Assembly (NCBI GenBank): GCA_029706075.1
Contig: JAINUG010000328.1
Span: 620,001-684,000 of the forward strand
Reading direction: 5' to 3'
Origin: Aldrovandia affinis
Taxonomy: Eukaryota > Chordata > Actinopteri > Notacanthiformes > Halosauridae
DNA length: 64,000 bases
Part shown: positions 52,571 through 63,076 of the stretch, one piece after another
Position numbering within the stretch: position 1 is the stretch's first letter
Layout of the letters: the number at the start of each line of letters is the position of its first letter
Notes under the pieces: generated by a model
The model's database searches: none
What the model saw: only the letters and a program-made list of their open reading frames with translations
What the model was told of the DNA's origin: nothing
Program-made: the position numbers and the translations under genes

Positions 52571-54985
52571 TCAGTGGTCTGGCTGCTCCCGATGGTCCTC
52601 AATCGGCTTCTTCTGTAACACAGAAATATTAGTAGATATTACATCTCAGGCATATCTTGCATACAAATGATTAGCCCTAAGTAGAGATGCACCGATCGAT
52701 CGGCCTCTGACCGGAAATGGCCGATTTTCAGCTGATCGGCCTCAATCGGTGACTTGATCCCGATCACTCACATAGCCGATTCTGTGCGCCGGTTGGCTCC
52801 TCGCCCCCTCTTTTTCACGTGGCGTGCGCGTACTCGTGAGCCAATGCAGACAGATCAGATGAGCGCAGCGCTGAACACTTAAAGCTTTCAGTTTGTCATA
52901 CATGTCAATCGAAAATAAGCCGCGGAGGAACAACCTCGCGTTGAACGACCAACCTAATCATTTAGGTTGACCAACTCGTTTTCTACAGTACCGTAGGTAC
53001 CGGGTTAATTAATAATGAACCGTTGCGCTAGTTCGGTTCCTCTGAACCATTTTCCATTAATAGAACATGGTGGTAGTGCATACACTTGACGTAATAATGC
53101 CCTGCTGAAGCACTGAATTGCACTGAAATCATTATGTTCGCTAATGAGTGACGTTATGAAACGGTGCTATTCACTCATACAAATCTAACTTATTAGACCT
53201 AATGATAAATTCATCTAACGATTTCTAGCTAAACCACAGCTGTGCGTTTCCACTATCAAACAAACTCAGAAACAGCAAGCATCGCCTTTTCCAATTACTC
53301 CTAGTTTGAAACATTTTTATCTAGGCTTTGAAGCTAGTTAAAGTCGTAGTCGTTAGGCTACCTGACTCACGCAAATAACGAAATTCTGCTGAAGAGCGGC
53401 TTGTTTCAATGCCTTTGACAAGCTCCGCAACTGAAACATCCGCCCTTATATCGCTACAAGTGTTTTCCATTGCACTATATAGAATTGGGATCTACTCTAA
53501 TCCACCTCTAGCAAACAAATTAGTCTAGCGCATCATAGGTTCGAACTAACCTGTTTTCCATTAGCATTGTCGCAATAACTTTCTGATGCACATCAAGTTG
53601 AAGCCATATAATTATTTAATGGAAAAAGGGCTTGTGTCATCTGTCATCAGAATATAACGTTAGTGTTTTAAATAAATATTTCGGACTAATGGTCTGTCAC
53701 CATGTCAGTACATTTAAACTACTCTTGTTTCTTTTTATTTATTACTTAAAGGCTACATGCCACTGTTGTTGGATTCTCTTTTATTCATCATTGAATTTAA
53801 TTTGCACAAAAAAGAAAAGCTCTGTCCAGTAACCTGGAACACTTTTTTATTTTGAAATGTGTTTTAGTGAGACCTACCTCATGCTTCTGACCTACCTCAG
53901 AATTGTCAATCTTAATTTTCTATTAAAGCAAAGTTACAAAAATGTTTGTGTAAGTTGTCAATTATTGTTTTTAGGAAAAAAAATCGGAATCGGCCAAAAT
54001 CGGTATCGGCAGGTCAGACTAATCAAAAATTGGAAATCGGAATCGGCCAAGAAAATCGCAATCGGTGCATCTCTAGCCCTAAGTACTCAGCGCAATATGA
54101 CTACTTTATTGTCCAAATACCATTGGCATCTTAACAAAGGGTGGATATGAACTAAAAGGACTGAAAACATACCTGCTGCTTTCCTCTGTGCTGAGCAAAC
54201 TTGAGCGTCGCTCCAATCAGACTCTCCACATCAGTGACTTTGGCATGCTTAAAGTTCAGTAAGCAAGCCTCTGAAAAGTAAGACATCAATTAGTAATACA
54301 ATTAAAACATCACTGAAGGTTGTGCTACCAACCCAAGATTTTGATTTTAACATCCACTTACACCGGAGTGGATGTTGAGCCATCATGTAGTTGTTACTAC
54401 AGTTATTAATTACTATGTAGTTAAATGTGAATTTGTGTTATAATTGGAATAGAAAAACACATACTTGTGATTATCTGCACACATTCAGGTCCCCGAAGGT
54501 CCTCTTCCCCTTCTTCCCTCTGAGACTGTAGGTGGACAGGAGGCCATTTGTCCCAACCTTTTTAGGAGCAATCGGACCATGGCACCCAAATTACCACCAC
54601 CCAGGGATCGCAAGTAATGGATCTGAAAATGAAAACGATCATGGCTATCATGCATTGTTCATAATTCCTATGAATGTTACGATGTGAGCATATATTACTA
54701 TGATGTGAGCAACCTTCTCAGATTTAGGGTTAATAATTAAATGTATAATTCAGCATCTTTGCAGGAAAAAAAAACATGCCATATTCTGTCTCTTAATTGG
54801 CTCCTCCATGGCCAAACACAGCTCCTGAAACTCCTTCTCGTTCCTGCATGGTCTCTGCAGTATGTCCTCCTCAACATCTGGGGCTCCTGAGGTGAGGATT
54901 TTGCGCACGATTGGTAGAATCTCTGCCAGTTTGCCAGGATTGCATCCATCTTCATCAGCAAAATCAGAGTTTTCAGTCAATCGTT
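52571..54985 (-). pseudogene. DUF4806-like multi-exon gene remnant
   Basis: Four minus-strand pieces with splice borders. (1) 54735-54985: EEDILQRPCRNEKEFQELCL, AMEEPIKRQNMA. (2) 54465-54622: HYLRSLGGGNLGAMVRLLLK then, one base shifted, GTNGLLSTYSLRGKKGKRTF, GDLNVC. (3) 54173-54270: ACLLNFKHAKVTDVESLIGA, TLKFAQHRGKQQ. (4) 52571-52612: KKPIEDHREQPDH and stop. The order matches the DUF4806 region common in fish proteins of unknown role. One-base losses in piece 2 (middle and end) and an unclear end of piece 1 make it a pseudogene. A hAT element sits in the last intron. Confidence 0.6.
52682..54075. mobile_element. Non-autonomous hAT element
   Basis: Inverted ends TAGAGATGCACCGATCGATC and, reversed, TAGAGATGCACCGATTGCGA; perfect 8-bp target duplication GCCCTAAG at 52674-52681 and 54076-54083. 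1394 bp, repeated CCGAT/ATCGG motifs in the subterminal parts, no transposase seen. Inserted in an intron of the DUF4806-like gene. Confidence 0.93.
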
Positions 54986-55115
54986 AAGCACACCATAAAA
55001 CAAAACTACTATTGGATCTACATGTAACTTAATTGGTTAAACTCTCATTAGTATAAATACCACCCACTTGTGCCATGGAATTGTTTGCATTTCAGTGGCA
55101 TAGCTGGCTGTTTAA

Positions 55116-55311
55116 TTAGTATAAGCTTATCTCACGTGTTTGGTGTACTGTCCAGACTTTATTGGCAAGCTGCAGTTATGGCTTTACGGTTGTGAGATTA
55201 AACTGCTTGCTGTGTTACATTGGTGACGTTTTATGTGAGATGTTTGAAAATTGCCGTTTTTGCTACTGTTATAATGTTAAGGCCTATAAGCGACTCTAGC
55301 CTTGTTAGCAG
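55116..55311 (+). repeat. 196-bp direct repeat, right copy
   Basis: Second copy of 51371-51566 with no length change. It runs straight into the hAT element at 55309, whose target duplication CTTGTTAG is its last 8 bp before CAG. Confidence 0.93.
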
Positions 55312-58107
55312 GGCTGTCTCAAGGGGTGGGCAGGGCCTGGGGCGAGTAAACCCACGCGGGGCCCAGCTGTTAACTATCATAGCCAACCCCACTGTTTAGT
55401 TATTTTGTTGGTCACAGTAACAGTACTACAGTCTAATATCAATGTTTTGATCACAAGAGTAAACTATTTACAAAATAGCATTTTTTTGTTTGTTTAGTCT
55501 TTCAGTGAACACATGCAGTCATCAGGACACTAGGCCTACATAAATACATAAATAAGACAACGAATAGCCTTGTGATTTGCATAAAAAGCACATGTCTACG
55601 TTGCATAGTGGGCCTAAACAGCCAGTGGAACAACTCAGCAGCACAGACACATAAAGTGATTTAGTCGGATAACAATAATAGCTGAGCTAAAGTTTTAGAC
55701 TCAGACAAGATGACACACAAACCAGCCATAGCCAACCGATTGAATAATTAATATTCCATTACTCTGCCTATTGAATAAAAATATTGTAATAATCAATAAC
55801 TCACCATTCACGGAGTCTACAGTGTGATTTTTCTGGCCTTCCTTGTGGAAAACTCAGCAATTAAATCCATATAGTCAAGTGTTGAAGCAACGTCCTTCTC
55901 GATAGAGAGCATTGCGAGTCCAAAAAAAGAAAAGCTTTGTTCTCTTGAAGCCACTGTCACTGGGATAGTCAATAAAATCAGATATGTGACTTCAGTGCTT
56001 GGGAATGAGCCCTCAGAAATTGAAGGGCTTGAAGTGCAGTGTTGGGATCATCTCTCGCAGTCCTCGGAGCTCTGAGAACAGGTCAAGGCCGTTAATGTCC
56101 TGAGATTCTCCATCAGACAAAGCGTTGCTCAGGTCCATACATCACCTTTTCAAAACAAATTCTGTCATATCTCCCACTTTGGTGACATCAAATAAAAACA
56201 CAAACTTAGCTGCAAAACCATGCATTTGTTTAAATCTTGAGGTTAGTGACATGAGGGCTTTATCCAGGATTATAAGAAAATGGTCGGTTTAAAAAACATT
56301 CTCGGGGGAAATCTCAATGCCTCTCTTTCGTTTCACGCGCTGTTCTTTGAATTTTGGCTCAACATCCAATTCAGATGCATTCTTGGTTGCAGTTAGTTTT
56401 GCAGTTGCAAATCCTGTTTCTCTGTATTTTTGCAAGAAGTCAATTAGTCTTTTAATAAGTGAGAGGGCGACATCAAGCTGCATGTCTTTAGATTGTAGAT
56501 TCTTACTGACAGAGTTCACAGCAAATAATATGTCGTACCAAATAACCATTGTGAAAATTAACTCAAAGTTTTGTAATTCGTAGTTTACTAGGGACTCAGC
56601 TTCACTCTTAATTTTGGGGTCATCACAACTATCAGCTACTTCAGTTAATGTATCCCTTATGTTGCTCATCTGATAGCGGACTGCTTTAACGCTCTCTATC
56701 CGACATTCCCATCGTGTGTCGGATAGTGGTTTTGGGGTGAGAGAAGGAGCGCTTGCCTTTAGTATCTGCCATCATTTTGTTGAAGCTGCAAATATGGTGT
56801 AAATTTGTTGAACCACCCCAAAAAATGTCATGGCTTTAGGACAACACTTTGTCATATTTCCCAATACCAAATTAAGATTGTGACAGCCACAAGGCGTGAA
56901 AAAAGCACGGGGGTTGAGCCGAAAGATGCGTGCTTGAACCCCCTTCATATTAGCTCCGTTGTTGTACCCTTGCCCACAACATTCACCTATATTGAGGCCG
57001 ACACCCTCCAGCGCAGCTAGGAGAGAATCTGATAGTCCTTAATAACTTAATATAGGTTGCTATAAAGTCTATGAAATACTCCTTAACGCTTACTTCTTGG
57101 GATGTCATGTTTACAAAACAGGATGTCATGGGATGTCATGTTTACAAATTTGCAATCATCTGTTCTTGGTGACTCATGTTGGTTCATAAAGTTTACTATT
57201 TTTTCAAAAAGGCATTTGCACACAAATATTTTGAGGTTTTGGCATCGTTAAGAATTGGGTTTTTGACATTGGATGCCATCATTGAAATTATTTCATTTTG
57301 AATAAATGTCTCCAAATAATGGTCATTTACTTTCATGGCCATAAGTTTGTTCTTGCATCAGATTTCTTTGGGATCACATTTTACAATCATTTAAATTAAC
57401 CCCAAAAAGTTGCCATTGTTAGTAGGCCCTCTTTCAATTAACAGGTCTATGGTCTTGCTGTCCAGAATTGTTGGCCAATTAGCAGGGTCATAAATGTTGT
57501 CAACTGAAGGAAATAGGTCAGCTAATTTGGGTGTACTTGACTCACGGTTCGGGTTTGGGTCTGCGTTAGCATGTTTGTCCTTGTCAGCAGCACTAGCCCC
57601 CTCAGCTAAGCTGAAATCAGCACCCCCCTCCTCAGCTAAGATGACTTCAGCACCATTTTCCTCTTCCTCGTTGTCGTCGTCCTCTTCTTCCACCACATTT
57701 TTCTTTACGAATCGATCCAAGGAACCTTTCAAGCTGGCATTTATTTATTCTCTTTTCTTTTTCTTTATTCTTTTTTTCGCTCCCGATTCATACTTTTTAC
57801 ATTTGTCTCGATCTCTGCTGTTGCTTGCCATTTCACCACGCAGGCAGGCTTGGCTACGGGTTGCACCTGCAGACTGTCTGCACATGAGCAGCATAGGGAT
57901 CGCTACTTCCTACTTCCTATAACGTCAACTTTCAAAAACGCCATAAGCTTAAGCTATGTATTCCCTGTGTCACAAACATACATATATTTTTGCATATATT
58001 ATTTTATATATAAAAATTATAATAACAATAAAATTAATTAATTAATTTCCCCTCACCGCGGGGCCTGGTGCGGCCGCACCGGTTGCCGCCCCCTAAAGAC
58101 GGCCCTG
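55309..58107 (-). mobile_element. hAT transposon with ZMYM1-like transposase, decayed
   Basis: Ends CAGGGCTGTCTCAAGGGG and, reversed, CAGGGCCGTCTTTAGGGG; perfect 8-bp duplication CTTGTTAG at 55301-55308 and 58108-58115. Minus-strand coding: MASNSRDRDKCKKYESGAKK from 57831 (a TAA follows in a short repeat), DRFVKKNVVEEEDDDNEEEE, YDPANWPTILDSKTIDLLIE (57391-57732), NYELQNFELIFTMVIWYDIL, FLQKYRETGFATAK (56289-56669) and a C-terminal FFGLAMLSIEKDVASTLDYM near 55870. Several shifts and losses; inactive. Confidence 0.9.
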
Positions 58108-59214
58108 CTTGTTAGTATTGGTAGTGAACGTGTTTAGGTAGTGTGTATATTTTATCTTGAACAGTGTTCATGTCAGTATTTGTGCTGTGAGGAGTTAAGA
58201 CCTTTGACCCAGCCTAAGACATGATCTCTGTTCCTTAAATACGCTTTTTTCTGTCTTTCTCGGTCTGTGTTGGGTTTTCTGGGGACATTGGTTTATTGTT
58301 TGGAGGAGCTGAACACGCAGTACCAGATGATGATCTGATTGTTCTTGGGGAATCCTGCACAGAGTCGGCCTTGTTCACTGGAGGGAGTTTTGTTCACCAC
58401 ACGTAGGAGCTGAACACGCAGCGACGTGTTGGGGGTCAAAAAATCTCTCTGGCGTTCCAGGTGGGCTAACCAGAGAAGGCAGTACCCTCCTCAGCTGTGT
58501 TATCATCTTATTCTTTTTTATTTTTTATTTTTAAATATGTAAACATCGCTAAGCTCTAGTTCTGTGTCCTGCTATTCGTACTATCCCTTAAAATGTCATC
58601 TGGTATCGAAGTGTTTTTTGTGACTTCCGTCTGGGAGTTTATTGGAGACACATACGAAAGAACAGTTGTTACAGATTGCGGAACATTATAAATGTGAGGT
58701 TTCTAACGCTAACAAATGGCTAAAAAGCTATATTATAGGGGTTTTAATGGCTAAGTTGATGGAGGAGCAGATCCTTCCACCTAAAGAGGACGATTCAGAG
58801 TTTTCATTAGGGGCTGGTGCTGAGTATGTACCTGTTATTTCACCTTTACAGTCAATGGAAATATTGAGGCTCCAGATTGAGTTAGAAATTTGAAAGCAGG
58901 AAACTAAAAGGTTAGAGCAGTCATGTCAAAGTCAAATACACAGGGGGCCAAAATAAAAAAAATGGTACAAGTGGAGGGCCGGGCTGGTTCAATGTTTATT
59001 AACACTCGAAATTATTGCACATATTGAACCAATACCAATAACACAGCTTATATTGCACTTAACATTAATCATTAAATTAAATTAAGTAAAACATAAATAA
59101 AATCAGTTGCAATATTTTCTCAAGGCTCTTTCAGCAATAAATTGAAAATGTTTTTTTTCCCTTTTTTAACAGGTAAACAGCAAAATGTAATTTTCCTTCA
59201 AAGCTCAATACATT

Positions 59215-59975
59215 TACATTTTACATTACATTTTAAGCATTTAGCAGACGCTCTTATCCAGAGCGACTTACAAGATGTGCATTAATACAAGGTGAGAACA
59301 ATCAAAGTTAGCGTACAAGATCAGTGCAGTAAAACGGCAAAAGACATCATTGCAGGCATCTGCGTATCATACCTGTAACACTGGGAAAGAAAAGGTTAGT
59401 GGGTTTTTTTGATGTTTTTTTTTTTTTTGAACAAGTAAACAGTGGTGACGACAGATTGACTAGATGGACAGTGTTCAGTGGTAGTGGAGTCTGAAGAGGT
59501 GGGTTTGAGTCTCTTGCGGAAGATTGGAAGTGATTCCGCAGTCCCTGACCGATGCGGGAGGTCGTTCCACCAACGAGGGACCAGGACAGAGAAGAGGCGA
59601 GACCGCGAGGAGCGGCTGCCAGGCGCCCGGAGGGATGGGGCAGTCAGTCTGCCAGCGGAGGCGGAGCGGAGGGGTCTGGACGGGGTGTAGGGCGTGATGA
59701 GTTACTGGAGGTACGGGGGAGCAGTACCTCTGGCTGCTTGAAAAGCCAGCACCAGTGACTTGAATCTGATGCGTGCTGCGATGGGGAGCCAATGCAGAGA
59801 GGAGAGTAGAGGGGTGACGTGGGTGAACTTTGGCTGGTTGAACACCAGGCGAGCAGCAGCGTTCTGGACTAGTTGCAGTGGCTTGATGGCACAGGCCGGA
59901 AGGCCTGCCAGCAAGGAATTGCAGTAGTCCAGACGTGAGATCACCAGGGCCTGGACCAGGAGTTGATGGCAAGAT
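59215..59975 (-). mobile_element. L2 LINE, RT C-terminal region and 3' end
   Basis: Minus strand: ISRLDYCNSLLAGLPACAIK, PLQLVQNAAARLVFNQPKFT, HVTPLLSSLHWLPIAARIRF, then the 3' UTR and the tail complement TTTAGCAGACGCTCTTATCC at the low side. Best preserved L2 3' end here. 5'-truncated at about 59975; sits in the hAT element. Confidence 0.92.
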
Positions 59976-60209
59976 CAATGGCAAGATAAATGCATAAATG
60001 AAACAACATGCATTAAAAACAAATCAGTGTGCTGCTCTTATCCTCACCAATGACTGTCTTTTATAATAAAATTAGAAAAGTTAGTGCAAACTTGCAAAAG
60101 TGCAAAACAGTTGCATTAATTTCTTAGGCAACATTTCCCTGGGTCCATTCAACTGAAGAAAAAAATAATAATTCCCTTCAAAGAAATATCAAGTCCAAGT
60201 CCTTTCTGC

Positions 60210-62060
60210 TCACTTGTCTGAGGCTGAGCCAGATACTTGGTGTTTCATCTTGAGTACAAGTTCATCAATGTTTGGGATCAGGCTCTGAGCTGAGGAAATC
60301 CTCAGGATTGAGTGAAGGTGTTCATCAGTAAGACAACTCCTATGTGATGTTTTGTTTAGTTTCATCAATGAAAACAGTTGTTCACACAGGTATGTGCTAC
60401 CAAACATAGACAGCGTGCGAGCAACTTGGGTGCGCAGCTCTGGCATTGTGTCGGGAATGAAACGAGCAAACTCAGTAGCGCCCACGGACTCATATTTTGC
60501 CTTCAGTGTGTCATTACACTGGAGCTCAATCAGCTCCATTTGGAGATTTGCTGGTGCGCTTTCCACCTCAACTGCAAATGGATTGCTGAGCAGTTGAAAC
60601 CTGCTTTTTTGGGCTTCAAAGTCGGAAAATCTCCGCCTGAAGTCGGCAGCAAGTATGCCGAGTTTGTCAGCAACCTGTGTACTCGGGAACACGACAGTAG
60701 GCTCACTAGGCTCAGTAGGCTGTTTAGAGACCAGCTCGTGCATGGTCTTGCAACATGAAAAATGGTCAAAGTTATTTTTTCGCATCTGCGTTTCCCACAG
60801 GCTCAGCTTGGTTTTAAACGCCCTCACAGTATAATACATGTCAGAGATGACATGGCCCCGTCCCTGCAGCAGCAGGTTCAGTTCATTCAGATGGCCAGCG
60901 ATGTCACACAGAAATGACACTTCACACAGGAACTTTTTATCGCGGAGCTCTGTAGTGTCTTTCCCTTTGCTTTCCATGAACAGACAGATCTCACGCAGCT
61001 CGAAGAACCTTTTCAACACCTTTCCCTGGCTTAGCCACCGCACCTCTGTGTGATAGGGCAGGTCACCATACTCAGAATTTAACTCCTCCAGAAACGTCTT
61101 GAACTGGCAGTGATTTAAACCTTTTGCTCTAATAAAGTTAACTGCTCGTGTTATGGTGCTCATTACATGTTCCATTTTCAAAGCTTTGCCACACAACGAC
61201 TCCTGGTGTATGATGCAGTGATAAGATATCAGCTCACCTGTACCGTCTTTCTCCTTTTTTCTGTCCCGAATCCTTGCCACCAAGCCACTTTTATGACCGC
61301 ACATTGCGGGCGCTCCGTCTGTTGTTAGTCCCACAAGTTTATCCCAAGGCAGCTCCATGTCTTTTAAACACCCGGATACCTGTTCATACAGATCCTCTCC
61401 TGTAGTTGTGCCATGCATCGGACATAATCCCAAAAACTCTTCTGTCACGCACAGGCTTGAGTCCACTCCACGGATGAAGATTGACAGCTGAGCAATGTCC
61501 GATATGTCGGTGCTCTCATCCACAGCAAGGGAGTATGCGATGAAATCTTTTCCTTTTCCCACAAGCTGTTGTTTAAGATTAGTGGAAAGCTGGTTTACAC
61601 GGTCAGCAACTGTGTTTCTGCTCAGACTCACATTTGAAAATAGCTGCCTTTTTTCTGGGCACACGACGTCACAAACTTTGAGCATACAGTTCTTTACAAA
61701 GTCTCCCTCGGTAAATGGCCGGGCTGATTTTGCGACCTCTTCTGCCACAATAAAACTGGCCTTGACTGCAGCCTCGCTTTGTGATTTGGCTTTTGTGAAC
61801 ATAGCCTGCTGGGACTTAAGATTTCTTTTTAACTCTTCTACCTTCTGTAGCCTTTGTTCTGTGTTCATATTCTTGTATTTGTCTTTCTGTGCGTCTGTGT
61901 GTTTCGTTGATGTTTCATACAACACTTTGTTGTACGTCGCTCTGGATAAGAGCGTCTGCCAAATGCCTATAATGTAATAGTGCCTTCTTAAGTTATATTC
62001 TTTCATAACAGACACGCTGTCTCCACACACAAGACACACAGGCTTTATTCTGCCTCCCAC
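60210..62060 (-). CDS. hAT transposase, 616 codons, BED finger disrupted in frame
   Basis: DNA transposase of the group that gave rise to GTF2IRD2 and ZBED5. BED finger: PVCLVCGD (C9, C12), NLRRHY, then a 20-residue insert ([20 protein letters not shown], 61918-61977) before the ETSTKH histidine. Catalytic region: SLAVDESTDIS, GLTTDGAPAMCGHKSG, YHCIIHQESLCGK, EVRWLSQGKVLKRF, STYLCEQLFSLMKLNK (last acidic residue and hAT C-terminal domain). All three acidic positions are present and the frame is open. An ATG at 62107 opens MAKRKVDAENRGFQDRWEAE in another frame, so a small loss near 62045 cuts off the true N-terminus; the frame given starts at a GTG. Probably inactive. Confidence 0.9.
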   Translation of the reverse strand: MGGRIKPVCLVCGDSVSVMKEYNLRRHYYIIGIWQTLLSRATYNKVLYETSTKHTDAQKDKYKNMNTEQRLQKVEELKRNLKSQQAMFTKAKSQSEAAVKASFIVAEEVAKSARPFTEGDFVKNCMLKVCDVVCPEKRQLFSNVSLSRNTVADRVNQLSTNLKQQLVGKGKDFIAYSLAVDESTDISDIAQLSIFIRGVDSSLCVTEEFLGLCPMHGTTTGEDLYEQVSGCLKDMELPWDKLVGLTTDGAPAMCGHKSGLVARIRDRKKEKDGTGELISYHCIIHQESLCGKALKMEHVMSTITRAVNFIRAKGLNHCQFKTFLEELNSEYGDLPYHTEVRWLSQGKVLKRFFELREICLFMESKGKDTTELRDKKFLCEVSFLCDIAGHLNELNLLLQGRGHVISDMYYTVRAFKTKLSLWETQMRKNNFDHFSCCKTMHELVSKQPTEPSEPTVVFPSTQVADKLGILAADFRRRFSDFEAQKSRFQLLSNPFAVEVESAPANLQMELIELQCNDTLKAKYESVGATEFARFIPDTMPELRTQVARTLSMFGSTYLCEQLFSLMKLNKTSHRSCLTDEHLHSILRISSAQSLIPNIDELVLKMKHQVSGSASDK

Positions 62061-62699
62061 CTGTCTTGAAACCCCCTGTTTTCAGCGTCTACCTTTCTTT
62101 TTGCCATTTTGGGGGAGAGGGAGATGAAAATCGGCGGCGATGTTTAGGTCTCCGCTGTGACTGTGCTGCTGCTGCTCATGACTAGTACTGAAGTGAAGAG
62201 AAGACGCGGGATTGCATTCACTTGCGGGCACTCAGTACGCGCCAATGCACTCGCAGTGCATCTTGGGACTTGTAGTATTATGGTGCTGCGGGCACATAAT
62301 ACTGCGGGCCGGTTTTAATAGTAATTAAATATCATCCCGCGGGCCAGAGAGAACTCATTCACGGGCCGGATCCGGCCCGCGAGCCTTGACTTTGACACAT
62401 GTGGGTTAGAGAGACATAACTATAAGAGAAAATCAAGAATGACAAAAACTGGAGAATGAAAGGATTGTAGGGATTTGAAGTTAGCCGTCATATTAAAACG
62501 GTGCCCGAGTTCTCAGAGAAACAAGTTGAGAAGTATTTCCCTCATTTTGAAACTATGACTTTAAAATGGCCAAAAGAGATCTTACTTTTGCAGAATGTCC
62601 TAATCGGTAAATCTCAGCAGGCTTATGCTTCTCTTTTATTTGCGGACAGGTCTGATTATGAATTGGTGAAAGTAGCAATTTTGCACATGTATGAGCTTG

Positions 62700-63076
62700 T
62701 ACATTTACATTTTTACATTTTAAGCATTTAGCAGACGCTCTTATCCACAGCAACTTAAAAGATGTGCATTAATACATGGTAGGAACAATCATAATTCGCG
62801 CAAGAGATCAGTGCAGTAATGCAGTGATAGACATCGTTGTAGGCAGCTGCATACCATACACTGGGAAGGAAAAGTTTAGGTTAGTAAAGTTTTATTTTTA
62901 TTTTTTATATATATATAAATGAGGAGTAAACAGGGATACATATACAAAAAGGATTGAGCAAGTAGGCAGTGGTGATGACAAATGTATAGAATATAGTGGT
63001 AGTGGAGTCGGGTTTGAGTCTCTTGTGGAGGATCGCAAGTGATTCCGCGGTCCTGACCGATTGCGGAAGATCATTC
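62700..63076 (-). mobile_element. L2 LINE 3' end
   Basis: Complement of the L2 tail (TAAGCATTTAGCAGACGCTC, TTATCCACAGCAACTTAAAA) and 3' UTR with a TATATA run, up to the RT C-terminal RESLAILHKRLKPDS-type text. 5'-truncated near 63076. It cuts the Gypsy gag region. Confidence 0.85.

Larger units (their letters stand above)
58918..62403 (-). mobile_element. hAT transposon (GTF2IRD2/ZBED-like) with long open transposase
   Basis: Ends CAGTCATGTCAAAGTCAA and, reversed, CACATGTGTCAAAGTCAA; perfect 8-bp target duplication GGTTAGAG at 58910-58917 and 62404-62411. 3.49 kb including an L2 insertion at 59215-59975 in the transposase 3' UTR. Carries the 616-codon frame at 60210-62060. Inserted in a Gypsy gag region. 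Confidence 0.93.
58116..62699 (+). mobile_element. Ty3/Gypsy-type LTR retrotransposon, gag region (fossil)
   Basis: An LTR/leader-like stretch (58116-58630) is followed by two gag-type parts: an N-terminal helical part with the phrase KEQLLQIAEHY at about 58642-58890, and a later part with VEKYFPHFE and DYELVKVAILHMYELV at about 62500-62699. A 3.5-kb hAT element separates them and an L2 copy cuts the element at 62700. Pol and a 3' LTR are not in the window. Old and broken, with a few breaks besides the insertions; the left limit may reach back to about 51000. Confidence 0.75.
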
